The notes beneath the pieces are model-generated. The model worked only from the letters and a program-made list of their open reading frames with translations. It was not told the DNA's origin and did not search any database. Source: CADCTB01 sp038214685 (GTDB taxonomy: Bacteria > Actinomycetota > Acidimicrobiia > Acidimicrobiales > AC-14). Taken from it: a DNA stretch of 64,000 bases. Location: positions 7,196 to 71,195 of the forward strand of contig JBBQRO010000002.1 in assembly GCA_038214685.1 (NCBI GenBank), in the 5' to 3' direction. Made by a program: the position numbers and the translations under genes. Positions 8,324 through 18,830 of the stretch are shown here, one piece after another. Within the stretch, counting starts at the first letter, position 1; each line of letters opens with the position of its first letter.

Positions 8324-9037
8324 ATGAAGAACCGTCGGACAGCACGGGTGGCGATCGCCGGGGCGCTGACGTTCCTCGCCGCCTGCGCCAACTCCTCCCC
8401 TGCCCCGGTCGCCGCTCCGTCGACCACCCTCGATCCGCCCACCACGACGGTGGCGCCTGCAGCCAACCCTGCCGCCTTCGCTGGCACCGCCGTGCGGGTC
8501 ACCGCCGCCGACCTGCCCTCGTCGTGGCGCAGCGGGTGCCCGGTGGCGCCGGCCGACCTCCGCCGACTGGAGCTCACCTACTGGGGCTTCGACAGCCGGG
8601 CCCACACCGGTGCCCTTGTGGTCCACGCATCGGAGGCCGAGGCGGCGACCGAGGTCTTCCGCCGGCTCTACGATGGGCGCTTCCCGATTCGGCGCATGGA
8701 GCCGATCGACGCCTTCGGCGGAAGCGACGACGCCTCGACCGCCGCGAATAACACCTCGGCGTTCAACTGCCGCAACGCCATCGCCTCCGGCCCGCCGCAG
8801 TGGTCGGCCCACGCCTTTGGCCGGGCCATCGACGTGAACCCCGTCGAGAACCCCTACGTGTTCGGGGGCAAGGTTCTGCCCCCTGCCGGGGCGACGTTCA
8901 CCGACCGGGGCGACATGCGACCGGGCATGGCCGTGCGCGGGGGCGAGCTCGTGTCCGCGTTCGCCGCCGCCGGCTGGTCGTGGGGCGGTGGCTGGGCCAA
9001 TCCCGACTACCAGCACTTCTCGGCGACGGGCAATTGA
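8324..9037 (+). CDS. Lipoprotein M15-family D-Ala-D-Ala carboxypeptidase-like peptidase
   Basis: 237 residues from ATG 8324. The N-terminus has a lipobox (TFLAAC, Cys at about 21) and a Thr/Pro-rich linker. The C-terminal half is an M15 (VanY/M15C-type) metallopeptidase domain: SAHAFGRAIDVNP supplies His and Asp zinc ligands, and NPDYQHFSA supplies the last His. GGSDDASTAANNTSAFNCR precedes them. Predicted to trim or cleave peptidoglycan peptides outside the membrane. Its TGA overlaps the next ATG (TGATG), so the following lipoprotein is probably co-translated. Confidence 0.85.
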   Translation: MKNRRTARVAIAGALTFLAACANSSPAPVAAPSTTLDPPTTTVAPAANPAAFAGTAVRVTAADLPSSWRSGCPVAPADLRRLELTYWGFDSRAHTGALVVHASEAEAATEVFRRLYDGRFPIRRMEPIDAFGGSDDASTAANNTSAFNCRNAIASGPPQWSAHAFGRAIDVNPVENPYVFGGKVLPPAGATFTDRGDMRPGMAVRGGELVSAFAAAGWSWGGGWANPDYQHFSATGN

Positions 9038-9885
9038 TGCGCCGGGCCGGCGGGGTGATCGCGCTGGCGGTGGCGGTCGCCCTGCTGGCTGGGGCGTGCG
9101 GGAACGGGTCGTCAGGCGGCACCGGTTCCGACCCTGTGGCCATGGCCGAGGACCCCGCCCGCGTCCTGGCCAACTCCCAGTACCCCGAGCTCCCCGTCGA
9201 CGGGCTGCGCATGAAGTACCTGCTGGATACCGGCCAGCACCTGACCCACGTGCTGTCTTTCGTCGACGGTCTCCAGATGGACGAGCGGGCGGCCACCGCC
9301 GCCCTGCGCCACTTCGAGCAGCTCCGCCAAGAGGTCACCCTCGAAGTGCAGGGCGAGGACGGGCCGCTGATCTACAACGTGCGACCGCGGAACTATCCCC
9401 AGCGCTACGTGGTGATCGTCCCCGACGGGGCGCCCCTCCCGCGGTGGGCCGGGCGGCCGGAAGAGGGCCGCTCGTTCGCCTCGACCCGCCCGGTCAACAT
9501 CGACCACGCGGTCACCGTGATCCGAGTGGCTGACAAGCCCTTCGTCCTGGCGGCGCCCTTCGACACCATGCCCCGCTCCACCCAGCTCGACACCGTGTTC
9601 ATGCACGGGGCCTGCGCCCGGTCCGCGTCGATCACCACCGACGAGGCCGCGGCCTACCGCTTCGGCGCCAACATCCACAACCAGGGCGAGGGGGCCATCT
9701 GCGGAGCCGAGAGCCGCCAGCTCGCGGCCCGGCAGCTGGACATGAGTTCCCCGGCCGTGGCCGACATCGCCACAGCGAACCGGGCCGTGGCCCCGGCACG
9801 CGGACCTACCCTCGTCCTGCCGCCGTTCGACGAGCGCCGCTACTCCCAGCTGCCCGCCGTGGGCGCCATCTTCACCCTGGGGTGA
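9037..9885 (+). CDS. Putative lipoprotein, unknown function
   Basis: 282 residues from ATG 9037, overlapping the M15 peptidase stop. Signal peptide with lipobox LLAGACG (Cys about 21). The mature part holds two Cys (MHGACARS and GAICGAES) that could form a disulfide outside the cell. There are no catalytic motifs I recognise. Coupling to a peptidoglycan peptidase suggests a cell-envelope role. The last 14 bp overlap the convergent membrane-protein gene. Confidence 0.65.
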   Translation: MRRAGGVIALAVAVALLAGACGNGSSGGTGSDPVAMAEDPARVLANSQYPELPVDGLRMKYLLDTGQHLTHVLSFVDGLQMDERAATAALRHFEQLRQEVTLEVQGEDGPLIYNVRPRNYPQRYVVIVPDGAPLPRWAGRPEEGRSFASTRPVNIDHAVTVIRVADKPFVLAAPFDTMPRSTQLDTVFMHGACARSASITTDEAAAYRFGANIHNQGEGAICGAESRQLAARQLDMSSPAVADIATANRAVAPARGPTLVLPPFDERRYSQLPAVGAIFTLG

Positions 9886-10414
9886 TCGGGCCCCTCGGCC
9901 TGCGGCCGGCAAGGACGCGGAACGCCTCGGCGGTGACCGTGCCGTATACCAGGTGGGCGCTCAGGTCCTTGGCGATGGTGGGCCCGTCGTACTCCCAAAT
10001 GGGCTGGTACAGCTTGGCGAGCGGCAGGACGACGTAGCTGTTGGCGAACGCTGCCGTGCCCAGGACCGGGCCGTGACGGTGGCGCTGGACGGCAGCCGAT
10101 CCAGCCACCAGGCCGTACTGGGCACCCCACATCAGCCCGGTTCCCCAGTGCATGAGATTGCTCATCACGCGGGCCCACTTCGGGTCGAGCTCCACCTGGA
10201 ACAGGCCCTCAACCAGCCGCCTGCCCACCTCGGCCGGCGCCGGCGCACCGTCCCACTCGTCGAGCCCGGCCGACGTCTCCCATGCAAGGAGCGGCTGATC
10301 GCCCCCACCGCTGCGGTAGCGCCGATACATGAGCAGGTCCATCGCTGCGGTACCTACCGCTCCCGCCAGCACGCCACGAGTCAGCGCACCCAGCGGTGTA
10401 ATCGTCCTGCCCAT
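9872..10414 (-). CDS. Hypothetical membrane-associated protein
   Basis: 180 residues from ATG 10414. A Gly/Ala-rich helix LTRGVLAGAVGTAAMDLLMY opens the protein, and further moderately hydrophobic segments lie near 105-130 (HWGTGLMWGAQYGLVAGS) and 135-150. The pattern resembles small DUF1440-like actinobacterial proteins, but I am not certain of a family. It is divergent from soxR with a shared 64-bp promoter region containing a palindrome, so SoxR may control it. Confidence 0.6.
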   Translation of the reverse strand: MGRTITPLGALTRGVLAGAVGTAAMDLLMYRRYRSGGGDQPLLAWETSAGLDEWDGAPAPAEVGRRLVEGLFQVELDPKWARVMSNLMHWGTGLMWGAQYGLVAGSAAVQRHRHGPVLGTAAFANSYVVLPLAKLYQPIWEYDGPTIAKDLSAHLVYGTVTAEAFRVLAGRRPRGPITPG

Positions 10415-10450
10415 GTCCGTTCTCCCTCAGAGGTGCAGCGCGGTAAGGTC

Positions 10451-10470
10451 TTAACCTCACTTTAGGTCAA
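10451..10470. promoter_or_regulatory. Candidate SoxR/MerR-type operator
   Basis: TTAACCT-CACTTT-AGGTCAA is an imperfect inverted repeat (6 of 7 arm positions pair). It lies in the short intergenic space between divergent genes and immediately upstream of soxR. MerR-family proteins bind such dyads between -35 and -10 elements. Assignment to SoxR is inference from position. Confidence 0.5.
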
Positions 10471-10478
10471 GGGGAGTG

Positions 10479-10946
10479 ATGAGCGCCGAGGTTGAGCTGG
10501 TCGATCACGATCTGTCCATCGGCGCAGTTGCCGAACGGGCCGGCGTCAACGTCTCCGCCCTACGATTCTACGAGGACCGGGGTTTGATCAGCTCCCGAAG
10601 ATCCGAGGGAGGCCAGCGCCGGTACGCGCGCCAGGTGCTCCGCCGGGTGGCCTTCATCCAGGTGGCCCAGCGGGTGGGACTCACGCTCGAGGAGATCGGT
10701 CACGCCCTGGCCACCCTCCCCGACGACGGGCTCACCACCGAGCACTGGAAGCGCCTGTCCGCAGGATGGCGACCGATGCTCGACCAACGCATCCGGCTCT
10801 TGGAAGGTTTGCGCGACGAGCTCGACTCCTGCATCGGATGCGGGTGCCTGTCGATCGAGCGATGCCGTCTGCGCAACCCTGGCGACCGGGCCGCGGCGCT
10901 CGGGCCCGGGCCCCGCTACCTGCTGGGCGACGAGCCGGTGGCGTGA
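10479..10946 (+). CDS. soxR: SoxR, redox-sensing MerR-family regulator
   Basis: 155 residues from ATG 10479 (GTG 10476 is equally in frame; AAGGGG lies just upstream). The N-terminal MerR helix-turn-helix is clear (LSIGAVAERAGVNVSALRFYE, then GLI and QRRYARQVLRRVAFI). A dimerisation helix follows and then the [2Fe-2S] motif C-x2-C-x-C-x5-C (CIGCGCLSIERC). Counted from GTG 10476, the Cys fall at 119, 122, 124 and 130, as in E. coli SoxR. In actinobacteria SoxR usually answers redox-active compounds rather than superoxide. The gene overlaps the dioxygenase start (TGATG). Confidence 0.93.
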   Translation: MSAEVELVDHDLSIGAVAERAGVNVSALRFYEDRGLISSRRSEGGQRRYARQVLRRVAFIQVAQRVGLTLEEIGHALATLPDDGLTTEHWKRLSAGWRPMLDQRIRLLEGLRDELDSCIGCGCLSIERCRLRNPGDRAAALGPGPRYLLGDEPVA

Positions 10947-11719
10947 TGCACACGACATCTTCAGCAGTGTCTCAGGCCCCTCACAGCGAACAGGACGATG
11001 ATCCGCCCATGAACCGCCGCCCAGACGACCTCGACCTCTCCCGGCGCAACGTCGTGCTCGCCGGCTTGGGGGCGGCGGCCGCCGCCGTGCTGGCCGCCTG
11101 TGCACGCAACGGCGGCGACAGCGGCGGCGGCGGTACGGGCGCTGCGGCCCAAGGATCCTCGACCGTGACGGGAGTGCCGTCAACCACACCTGCCGCCGCA
11201 CCCGCCGCGGGCGCCACGACGACGCCGCTCGCCGCCACCCCCGAGTGCGCCGACGACGACGATGTGACCCCCGCCCAGACGGAGGGGCCGTTCTTCACGC
11301 CCAACTCCCCCGAGCGCACCATCATCCGCGCCGGCGCCGGCGGCACCAAGCTTCTGCTCACGGGCACGGTGGTGACCACCGGCTGCAAGCCGATCGGCAG
11401 GGCGCTCGTCGACTTCTGGCAGACCGACGCCGCCGGCGTCTACGACAACGCCGGCGTCGGCTTCCGGGGCCATCAGTTCACCGACGCCCAGGGCCGGTAC
11501 CAACTCGAGGCGGTCGTGCCCGGCCTGTACCCGGGACGGACCCGGCACGTCCACGTCAAGGTCCAGGCGCCCGGCGGGAGGATCCTCACCACCCAGCTGT
11601 ACTTTCCCGGCGAGGCCCGCAACGCCTCCGACGGGATCTACCGCAAGGAGTGCGAGGTGGCCATGACCGACGCCGCCGACGGCAAGCAGGCCACCTTCAC
11701 CTTCGTCCTGAACAGCTGA
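10946..11719 (+). CDS. Tat-exported lipoprotein intradiol ring-cleavage dioxygenase-like
   Basis: 257 residues from ATG 10946, overlapping soxR's stop; ATG 11009 is an alternative. A twin-arginine signal (SRRNVVLAGLG) ends in a lipobox LAAC. After a Thr/Ala/Pro linker comes an intradiol dioxygenase domain: TEGPFFTPNSPER, LVDFWQTDAAGVYDN with the first Tyr ligand, then GLYPGRTRHVHVKV with the second Tyr and the two His iron ligands. Predicted to bind Fe(III) and open catechol-type rings outside the membrane. Coupling to SoxR suggests defence against or use of redox-cycling aromatics; this is inference. Confidence 0.82.
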   Translation: MHTTSSAVSQAPHSEQDDDPPMNRRPDDLDLSRRNVVLAGLGAAAAAVLAACARNGGDSGGGGTGAAAQGSSTVTGVPSTTPAAAPAAGATTTPLAATPECADDDDVTPAQTEGPFFTPNSPERTIIRAGAGGTKLLLTGTVVTTGCKPIGRALVDFWQTDAAGVYDNAGVGFRGHQFTDAQGRYQLEAVVPGLYPGRTRHVHVKVQAPGGRILTTQLYFPGEARNASDGIYRKECEVAMTDAADGKQATFTFVLNS

Positions 11720-11743
11720 CGTCGGTCAGGCCGAGAGGGCGGG

Positions 11744-13588
11744 TCACCCGATGTCGTACTCCTTCAGCTTGGCCTTGTTGGCCGTTGTCGGGGCCTGGAG
11801 GCGCAGCAGCTCGGCGTAGATCCCGTCCCCGTCGGCCAGCTCGGCGGGCGATCCGATCTCGCTGACCGCACCGTGGCGGATCCCGACGATCACGTCGACG
11901 TTCTGAATGGTGGCCAGCCGGTGGGCGATGATCAGCGTTGTGCGGCCACGCATGAGCCGGTCGAGGGCATCCTGCACCTCGCGCTCGGCCTTGCTGTCGA
12001 GGGAGCTCGTGGCCTCGTCGAGGATGAGGATCGGCGGGTTCTTCATGAGGGCCCGGGCGATGGCGATCCGCTGCTTCTGGCCGCCTGAGAGCTTGACCCC
12101 CCGCTCGCCGATCTGGGTGTCGAACCCCTCGGGAAGGCGCTCGATGAAGTCGAGGGCGTTGGCGGCGCGGGCTGCGGCGGCCACCTGCTCCTGGTCGGAA
12201 CCGGCCTGGCCGTAGGTGATGTTCTCCAGCACCGTGCCGTAGAAGAGGGCAGGCTCCTGGAACACCACGCCGATCGCCTGTCGCAGCGACGACTGGCTGA
12301 CCGACCGGATGTCGGCCCCGTCGATGGCGATGCGGCCGTCGGTGGCCTCGTAGAGACGGAGCAGCAGGTTGGCCAGCGTGGTCTTGCCTTCCCCGCTCTC
12401 CCCCACCAGGGCCACCTTGGTGCCCGGCTCGATGGTGAAGCTGACATCGTTGATGACCGGCTGGCCGCCCTGGTAGTGGAACGACACGTCGCGGTACTCC
12501 ACTCGACCGGCGGTCACCTCCAGCTCGGCGGCATCGGCGGCGTCGACGATCGTCGGCACCTCGCTCATCACCGCGAAGAAGTCCTTGCTGTCGGCCGCCG
12601 CCCGCTGGATCTGGTCGACGACGAACGAGGAGGCGAACAGGGGAAACTGGGCCTGCAGTGAGAGCTGGAGCATCAGCACCACCGTGCCGATGGACTGCTC
12701 CAGCGGCCCGAACGAACCGTTGAGGGCCTGGCCGATGATGATGGCGTAGATGGCGAAGAAGATGAGGTTGAGGCTCAGCCCCCGCCAGACGTCGTCCCGA
12801 TGCCAGTACCTCGACTGCACTTTGGTCTGCGCTTCGATCGAGCGGCGGGCGCCGGCAAAGATGTTGCGCTCGACGCGTTCGTGCACGAACGACTTCACCA
12901 CTCGGATATTGCCGATGACCTCGATGAAGCGGCCATTGGCGTAGTCGGTTTCCTGGTTGATGCCGACCTGACGCGCCTGCCAACCCCGGCTCGTCCTGGT
13001 GGTGAGCCAGATGTACAGCGGGAACAGCACGGCCAGTAGCAGCGCGACGAACGGCGAGTAGCGGGCAAGGATGACGAGGGTGAACGCGCTGCTGAGGAAG
13101 AAGCCGATGAAGTTGTTGGCCATGGCCTGGACCAGCTGTGAAATCCCGGCGATGCTGCGTTCGAGCTTGCTGGTGAGACCGCCGGTGACGGCGTTGTCGT
13201 AGAACTCCAGTGGAAGCTCAAGGAGATGGTCGTAGTACCGCTGGCTCAACAGCGTTTGAAGCTTCGTCCCCAGCAGGTCTCCGATGTAGCCCTGAATGTT
13301 CGTAAGGAGCGACACGAGAACTCCGGCCGCGAACAGCAGGGCGAGAAGGCGACCGAAGTGGCTGGTGGCCACCGACTGACCAGACCCGCGCTTCACCACG
13401 GCGTCGACGAGGAACTTGAGGAGGAAGGGGTTGGCCTGGTTGAGCATGGCCACGACCACCACGAACACCGCCGTCGCCAGGTAGTACCGCTTCAGGACCC
13501 AGGTGTACCGGATGATCCGGAGAATGTCTTTCACGAACCTGGCTTTCTGCAACCTTTCGCACTCGTTGCACGGTGCGCGACCGGCCAT
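11744..13588 (-). CDS. ABC exporter, fused permease-ATPase half-transporter
   Basis: 614 residues from ATG 13588. An N-terminal six-helix exporter domain (about 30-330) precedes an ABC ATPase (about 365-595). Walker A reads GESGEGKTT (unusual Glu in place of the common Ser), Q loop VVFQEPALFYG, signature KLSGGQKQRIAIARAL, Walker B ILILDEATSSLDS with catalytic Glu, and H loop IIAHRLATI. It should work as a homodimer. The substrate is not deducible. It converges with the dioxygenase gene (24 bp) and diverges from furA. A short Cys pair near the N-terminus (CNEC) is unusual, and the true start may be downstream. Confidence 0.9.
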   Translation of the reverse strand: MAGRAPCNECERLQKARFVKDILRIIRYTWVLKRYYLATAVFVVVVAMLNQANPFLLKFLVDAVVKRGSGQSVATSHFGRLLALLFAAGVLVSLLTNIQGYIGDLLGTKLQTLLSQRYYDHLLELPLEFYDNAVTGGLTSKLERSIAGISQLVQAMANNFIGFFLSSAFTLVILARYSPFVALLLAVLFPLYIWLTTRTSRGWQARQVGINQETDYANGRFIEVIGNIRVVKSFVHERVERNIFAGARRSIEAQTKVQSRYWHRDDVWRGLSLNLIFFAIYAIIIGQALNGSFGPLEQSIGTVVLMLQLSLQAQFPLFASSFVVDQIQRAAADSKDFFAVMSEVPTIVDAADAAELEVTAGRVEYRDVSFHYQGGQPVINDVSFTIEPGTKVALVGESGEGKTTLANLLLRLYEATDGRIAIDGADIRSVSQSSLRQAIGVVFQEPALFYGTVLENITYGQAGSDQEQVAAAARAANALDFIERLPEGFDTQIGERGVKLSGGQKQRIAIARALMKNPPILILDEATSSLDSKAEREVQDALDRLMRGRTTLIIAHRLATIQNVDVIVGIRHGAVSEIGSPAELADGDGIYAELLRLQAPTTANKAKLKEYDIG

Positions 13589-13654
13589 CGTAGGTGAGTG
13601 CTCCGTCGAGCCCGGCAGCCACAGAGGCTCAAAACACTGGAGTCCTGCTGGATC

Positions 13655-13685
13655 TTGACTTATTCCAGCCCATGAGCGTTAGACT
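13655..13685 (+). promoter_or_regulatory. furA-katG promoter, leaderless
   Basis: TTGACT (13655-13660) and TAGACT (13680-13685) are separated by 19 bp, and the GTG of furA lies 7 nt after the -10, so transcript and coding start probably coincide. The AT-richer TTGACTTATTCCAG stretch looks like the FurA-controlled furA promoter of mycobacteria as I remember it. Autoregulation by FurA is inference. Confidence 0.6.
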
Positions 13686-13691
13686 CCGGGC

Positions 13692-14126
13692 GTGCCCAGC
13701 GAGTTGACCGACAACCAGGCGGTTCTCCGCCGGCACGGTATGCACGTCACCGCCCAGCGATTGGCCGTCCTGCGGGCGGTGTCCGACGGACCACACCGGA
13801 CAGCGGACGACATCTACAAGGTCGTCCGGGCCGAGATCGGTGCCATCTCACACCAGGCGGTGTACGACTCCCTGGCCGCCCTCACCGACAAGGGCGTCTT
13901 CCGACGCATCCAGCCCGCCGGGTCGTCGGCCCGCTACGAGAACCGGGTCGGCGACAACCACCACCACCTCATCTGTCGACGGTGCGGTCGCATGGTCGAC
14001 GTCGACTGTGCGGTCGGCTACACCCCGTGCCTGACGGCCGACGACGACTCGGGCTACGAGATCGACGAAGCCGAGGTCATCTACTGGGGTCGATGCCCCC
14101 AGTGTGCGGCGGCAGCACCGGTCTGA
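13692..14126 (+). CDS. furA: FurA, Fur-family metalloregulator
   Basis: 144 residues from GTG 13692, probably leaderless. A winged helix (about 1-85, with GMHVTAQRLAVLRAV and ISHQAVYDSLAALTDKGV) is followed by the metal-binding dimer domain: DNHHHLICRRCG carries the His cluster and the CxxC pair, and WGRCPQC a second CxxC for structural zinc. Placed 50 bp before katG, as in mycobacteria and streptomycetes where FurA/CatR-type proteins repress the catalase-peroxidase gene until oxidised by peroxide. Same role expected here. Confidence 0.93.
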   Translation: MPSELTDNQAVLRRHGMHVTAQRLAVLRAVSDGPHRTADDIYKVVRAEIGAISHQAVYDSLAALTDKGVFRRIQPAGSSARYENRVGDNHHHLICRRCGRMVDVDCAVGYTPCLTADDDSGYEIDEAEVIYWGRCPQCAAAAPV

Positions 14127-14176
14127 GCAGCTCCGCTTTGGATCAAGAACCACCAACGAGACAGGAGAAGACCGAC

Positions 14177-16375
<2,199 letters not shown>

Positions 16376-16417
16376 TCGGAACGCCAACTCCGATCTGGTT
16401 GCCGGCGAGGAAGGCAC

Positions 16418-16461
16418 GCCGCTCGGGGCTACGCGGAGGCAGGCTCCGCCCCCCGAGCGGC
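16418..16461 (+). terminator. Long hairpin after katG
   Basis: GCCGCTCGGGG (16418-16428) pairs perfectly with CCCCGAGCGGC (16451-16461). The loop contains a second inverted repeat, GCGGAG/CTCCGC. There is no U-tract. Hairpins of this kind are frequent high-GC terminators or mRNA-end structures. Confidence 0.5.
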
Positions 16462-16531
16462 GAGCAACGCCGTGGGATAGAACATGGCGTCTGGCGCCGG
16501 TACATCGCCGCGCTCCAAGCAAGGAGATGCA

Positions 16532-16801
16532 ATGCCCAAGGTCGTAATCACCCACAACGTCGTCGACGTAGCCAAGTGGCTGGAGTTCAAATCTGAGCGA
16601 GCCGACTCCATCGCTGCGCTGGGTGGCAGCAACGTGGTCGACCACGTCTCGCAGGATGGGAGCAACACCGTGGCTGTGGCCGCGGACGTAGATGATGTGG
16701 CGGGGCTGCTGGCGGCACTGTCTTCGCCGCCTCCGGAGGTCGGGGCCGTCATGGAAAAGCATGGGGTCATTCCGCCCCTGGCGATCTTCGTCGAGCAGTA
16801 G
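16532..16801 (+). CDS. Small protein (89 aa), possible dimeric alpha-beta fold
   Basis: ATG 16532 follows AAGGAGA with good spacing. The 89 residues begin MPKVVITHNVVDVAKWLEFK and end GVIPPLAIFVEQ. Alternating beta strands and helices, with the phrase VADVDDVAGLLAALSSPP, recall small ferredoxin-like-fold proteins, but I cannot name a family. No membrane helix or metal motif is seen. It stands alone after the katG hairpin. Confidence 0.65.
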   Translation: MPKVVITHNVVDVAKWLEFKSERADSIAALGGSNVVDHVSQDGSNTVAVAADVDDVAGLLAALSSPPPEVGAVMEKHGVIPPLAIFVEQ

Positions 16802-16850
16802 CCCATCCGCTGGGCGGGCGACGCTCCGGGCCAAGATTGGGAGGGAGCTT

Positions 16851-16940
16851 GTGGGGGCAACGGCGGTGGCCACGGCGGTTGCAGACAGCTACACCTTCAC
16901 GCTCCAACGGGTGAGCGGCGCCTGGTTGATCGCCGGCTGA
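16851..16940 (+). pseudogene. Short C-terminal remnant, SnoaL/NTF2-like
   Basis: GTG 16851 after GGAGGGAG opens a 29-codon frame ending SYTFTLQRVSGAWLIAG. That ending resembles the last strand of SnoaL/NTF2-like proteins. The rest of the domain (about 100 residues) is absent upstream, so this is most likely a decayed fragment. A genuine tiny peptide cannot be excluded. Confidence 0.3.
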
Positions 16941-17056
16941 GTCGGTCGCGGGCGGGAGGCGCGCCCATGCGGGTGAGGTGCCTGGCGTACCGTGATCCCA
17001 TCCGTGGCCGGCTCGGCCAACGCAAAGCGGAGGTTCCTGACCTACGAGGTGGCACG

Positions 17057-17569
17057 ATGTCGATCGGTGAGCAGAGTCAGGGACGCAGCAGCCTGGCTTC
17101 TGGAATCGTGTTCCTCGTCGGCGCCGGCGTGTACGCGCTGGTCCAGGGGCCCGGCGGCGCCGACTTCAACCTGACGCCGCTGTTCGTTGGGACGGTCGCC
17201 ATCGTCGCCGGCTTGTCCAGCCGCCGGCGCAGGGCGCTGGCCACCGGGCTCGTCCTGGCGGGCTGGGGCGCGGCCGTCCTCGCCGTGGCCCACGGCGTGG
17301 TGCCGGCCGAACGGACCACCCCGGCCTACATGCTCGGGATCGCGGTCGGGCTGCTGGTCACGGCCGGGGTGTCCCGCCACGACGGCCGCGGTGAGCTGAT
17401 GAACAGCGCGGCCGTCGCCGCCTTCCTCGGTCCGCTCGGGCTCTACCTGACCTACGACGTGGCCGCCCTCGGGCGCTGGCCGGCATGGGCGGTCACCCTC
17501 GTGGGGTTGGCCGCGTGGGAGCTGTTCTGGAGCCTGCGGTCCTCGGCGCCGGCTTCCTCGCCCGGGTGA
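17057..17569 (+). CDS. Multi-helix membrane protein, unknown
   Basis: 170 residues from ATG 17057; the frame extends upstream but this start fits the hydrophobic pattern. At least five hydrophobic segments are visible, among them ASGIVFLVGAGVYALVQG, LTPLFVGTVAIVAGLS, LATGLVLAGWGAAVLAVAHG, AYMLGIAVGLLVTAGV and AVTLVGLAAWELFWSL. There are no catalytic motifs. It lies 99 bp upstream of the sigma-factor cassette and is probably not part of it. Confidence 0.7.
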   Translation: MSIGEQSQGRSSLASGIVFLVGAGVYALVQGPGGADFNLTPLFVGTVAIVAGLSSRRRRALATGLVLAGWGAAVLAVAHGVVPAERTTPAYMLGIAVGLLVTAGVSRHDGRGELMNSAAVAAFLGPLGLYLTYDVAALGRWPAWAVTLVGLAAWELFWSLRSSAPASSPG

Positions 17570-17668
17570 CGGACCCGGGGCTCCCGGGATGCGGCGCTCG
17601 GTAGGGCTGACTCACCTGTTCATGCAATCAAAGCAACCCCGCCGGCGTCTCCTTCCCATGAACCCGAC

Positions 17669-18184
17669 ATGACCGACCAAGCCTTCCTCGACGCCACCAT
17701 GGCCCACCTCGATGTGGTGTGGAGCATCGCCCGCCGCATGAGCACTGACCCCGCGGACGCCGAGGACCTCGTTCAGGAGACCTACGCCCGAGCCTGGCGG
17801 GGCTTCGCCGACCAGGGCCGTGGCGACGTCCGGTCGTGGTTGGTGGCCATCTGCCTGAACACGGCGCGCTCGGAGCTGCGCCGTACCCGGCGCCGCCCCC
17901 TGACCCTGGTAAGCGGATTCGACGTCGACGAGCATGAGGCACCCGTGGACGTCTGTAGCGACGCACTTGCCTCGGTGGAGCGACAGGCGGTGTCGCGGGC
18001 TCTCGCCGCCCTGCCTGAGGCCCAGCGGCGGGCCATCGTGCTGGTCGACATCGGGGGCCTCAGCGCCCGGGAGGCGGCGGAGATCGAAGGTTCCCCCCGT
18101 GGGACGATCCTGGCCCGCCTCCACCGGGGCCGGCGCCAGCTCGCGGTTCTCGCCGAGCGGGAGGGTCTCCACCGTGGTCCATGA
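17669..18184 (+). CDS. ECF-family RNA polymerase sigma factor
   Basis: 171 residues. Region sigma-2 (about 10-80) shows DPADAEDLVQETYARAWRGF and DVRSWLVAICLNTARSELR. Sigma-4 (about 110-165) shows ALPEAQRRAIVLVDIGGLSAREAAEI and GSPRGTILARLHRGRRQL. It directs RNA polymerase to a small regulon in response to an envelope or redox signal. It overlaps the anti-sigma gene by 11 nt, so both should be made together, as is usual for ECF/anti-ECF pairs. Confidence 0.92.
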   Translation: MTDQAFLDATMAHLDVVWSIARRMSTDPADAEDLVQETYARAWRGFADQGRGDVRSWLVAICLNTARSELRRTRRRPLTLVSGFDVDEHEAPVDVCSDALASVERQAVSRALAALPEAQRRAIVLVDIGGLSAREAAEIEGSPRGTILARLHRGRRQLAVLAEREGLHRGP

Positions 18185-18830
18185 GGATCGGCGTCTCGCC
18201 GCGTATCTCGACGCCGACCTCGGCCCGGCCGAGGTCGAAGCGGTCGAAGCGCATCTCCTGGACTGCGACGGGTGCTGGCAGGCGGTGAACGAAGCTCGCC
18301 GCGGCCGCGCCCTGGCCGAAGCCATGCGCGAGCTGGCGCCGGCGGCGCTGAGGGACCGGGTGCGCATGACCGTCGAAGGAGCCCCGCCCACCCCACGGGC
18401 GCACTGCGCACGCCGCCGCCTCGGCCGTCGTGCCGGCACGGTCATGGCCGCCTTGGCCCTCCTGGCCGGGGTGTTCTGGGCCGGCGCTGGCCGCGGAGGC
18501 TCCGATCCGGCATCGGTGGCCGCCGTCGTCCGGGCGGCCGGGAGCCCGACAGCGCCTTCGGCGGTGGTGGCCGACGGCCAGGAGATCGCCTTGTCCCGCG
18601 ATTCCCTCGACGGCAAGGCCGTGACCGTCGCCCGCTCCGCCGCCCCCTTCGCCATGCCCCCCGGAGGTCGCCATCTGGGCGGACCCGACTCCCCCTGGGT
18701 CGCACGGCGGGCAACGATGACCGTCGTCTGCCTCAGCGGGCCCGACAACATCCTGGTCGTCGCCGACCTGCCCGCGGAGCGCCTCATTGCGTGGGCGACG
18801 CGTGAGCATGCACCCGTCCTGCCGGCATGA
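18174..18830 (+). CDS. Zinc-finger anti-sigma factor, membrane-anchored
   Basis: 218 residues from GTG 18174, inside the end of the sigma gene. The N-terminal ASD/zf-HC2 motif H-x3-C-x2-C (HLLDCDGCW, about 29-37) should bind zinc and clamp the sigma factor. A transmembrane helix (GTVMAALALLAGVFWAGAG, about 88-106) is followed by an outer domain of about 110 residues ending in VCLSGPDNILVVADLPAERL. It releases the sigma on an external or redox signal. Its stop overlaps the next start (ATGA). Confidence 0.85.
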   Translation: MVHEDRRLAAYLDADLGPAEVEAVEAHLLDCDGCWQAVNEARRGRALAEAMRELAPAALRDRVRMTVEGAPPTPRAHCARRRLGRRAGTVMAALALLAGVFWAGAGRGGSDPASVAAVVRAAGSPTAPSAVVADGQEIALSRDSLDGKAVTVARSAAPFAMPPGGRHLGGPDSPWVARRATMTVVCLSGPDNILVVADLPAERLIAWATREHAPVLPA

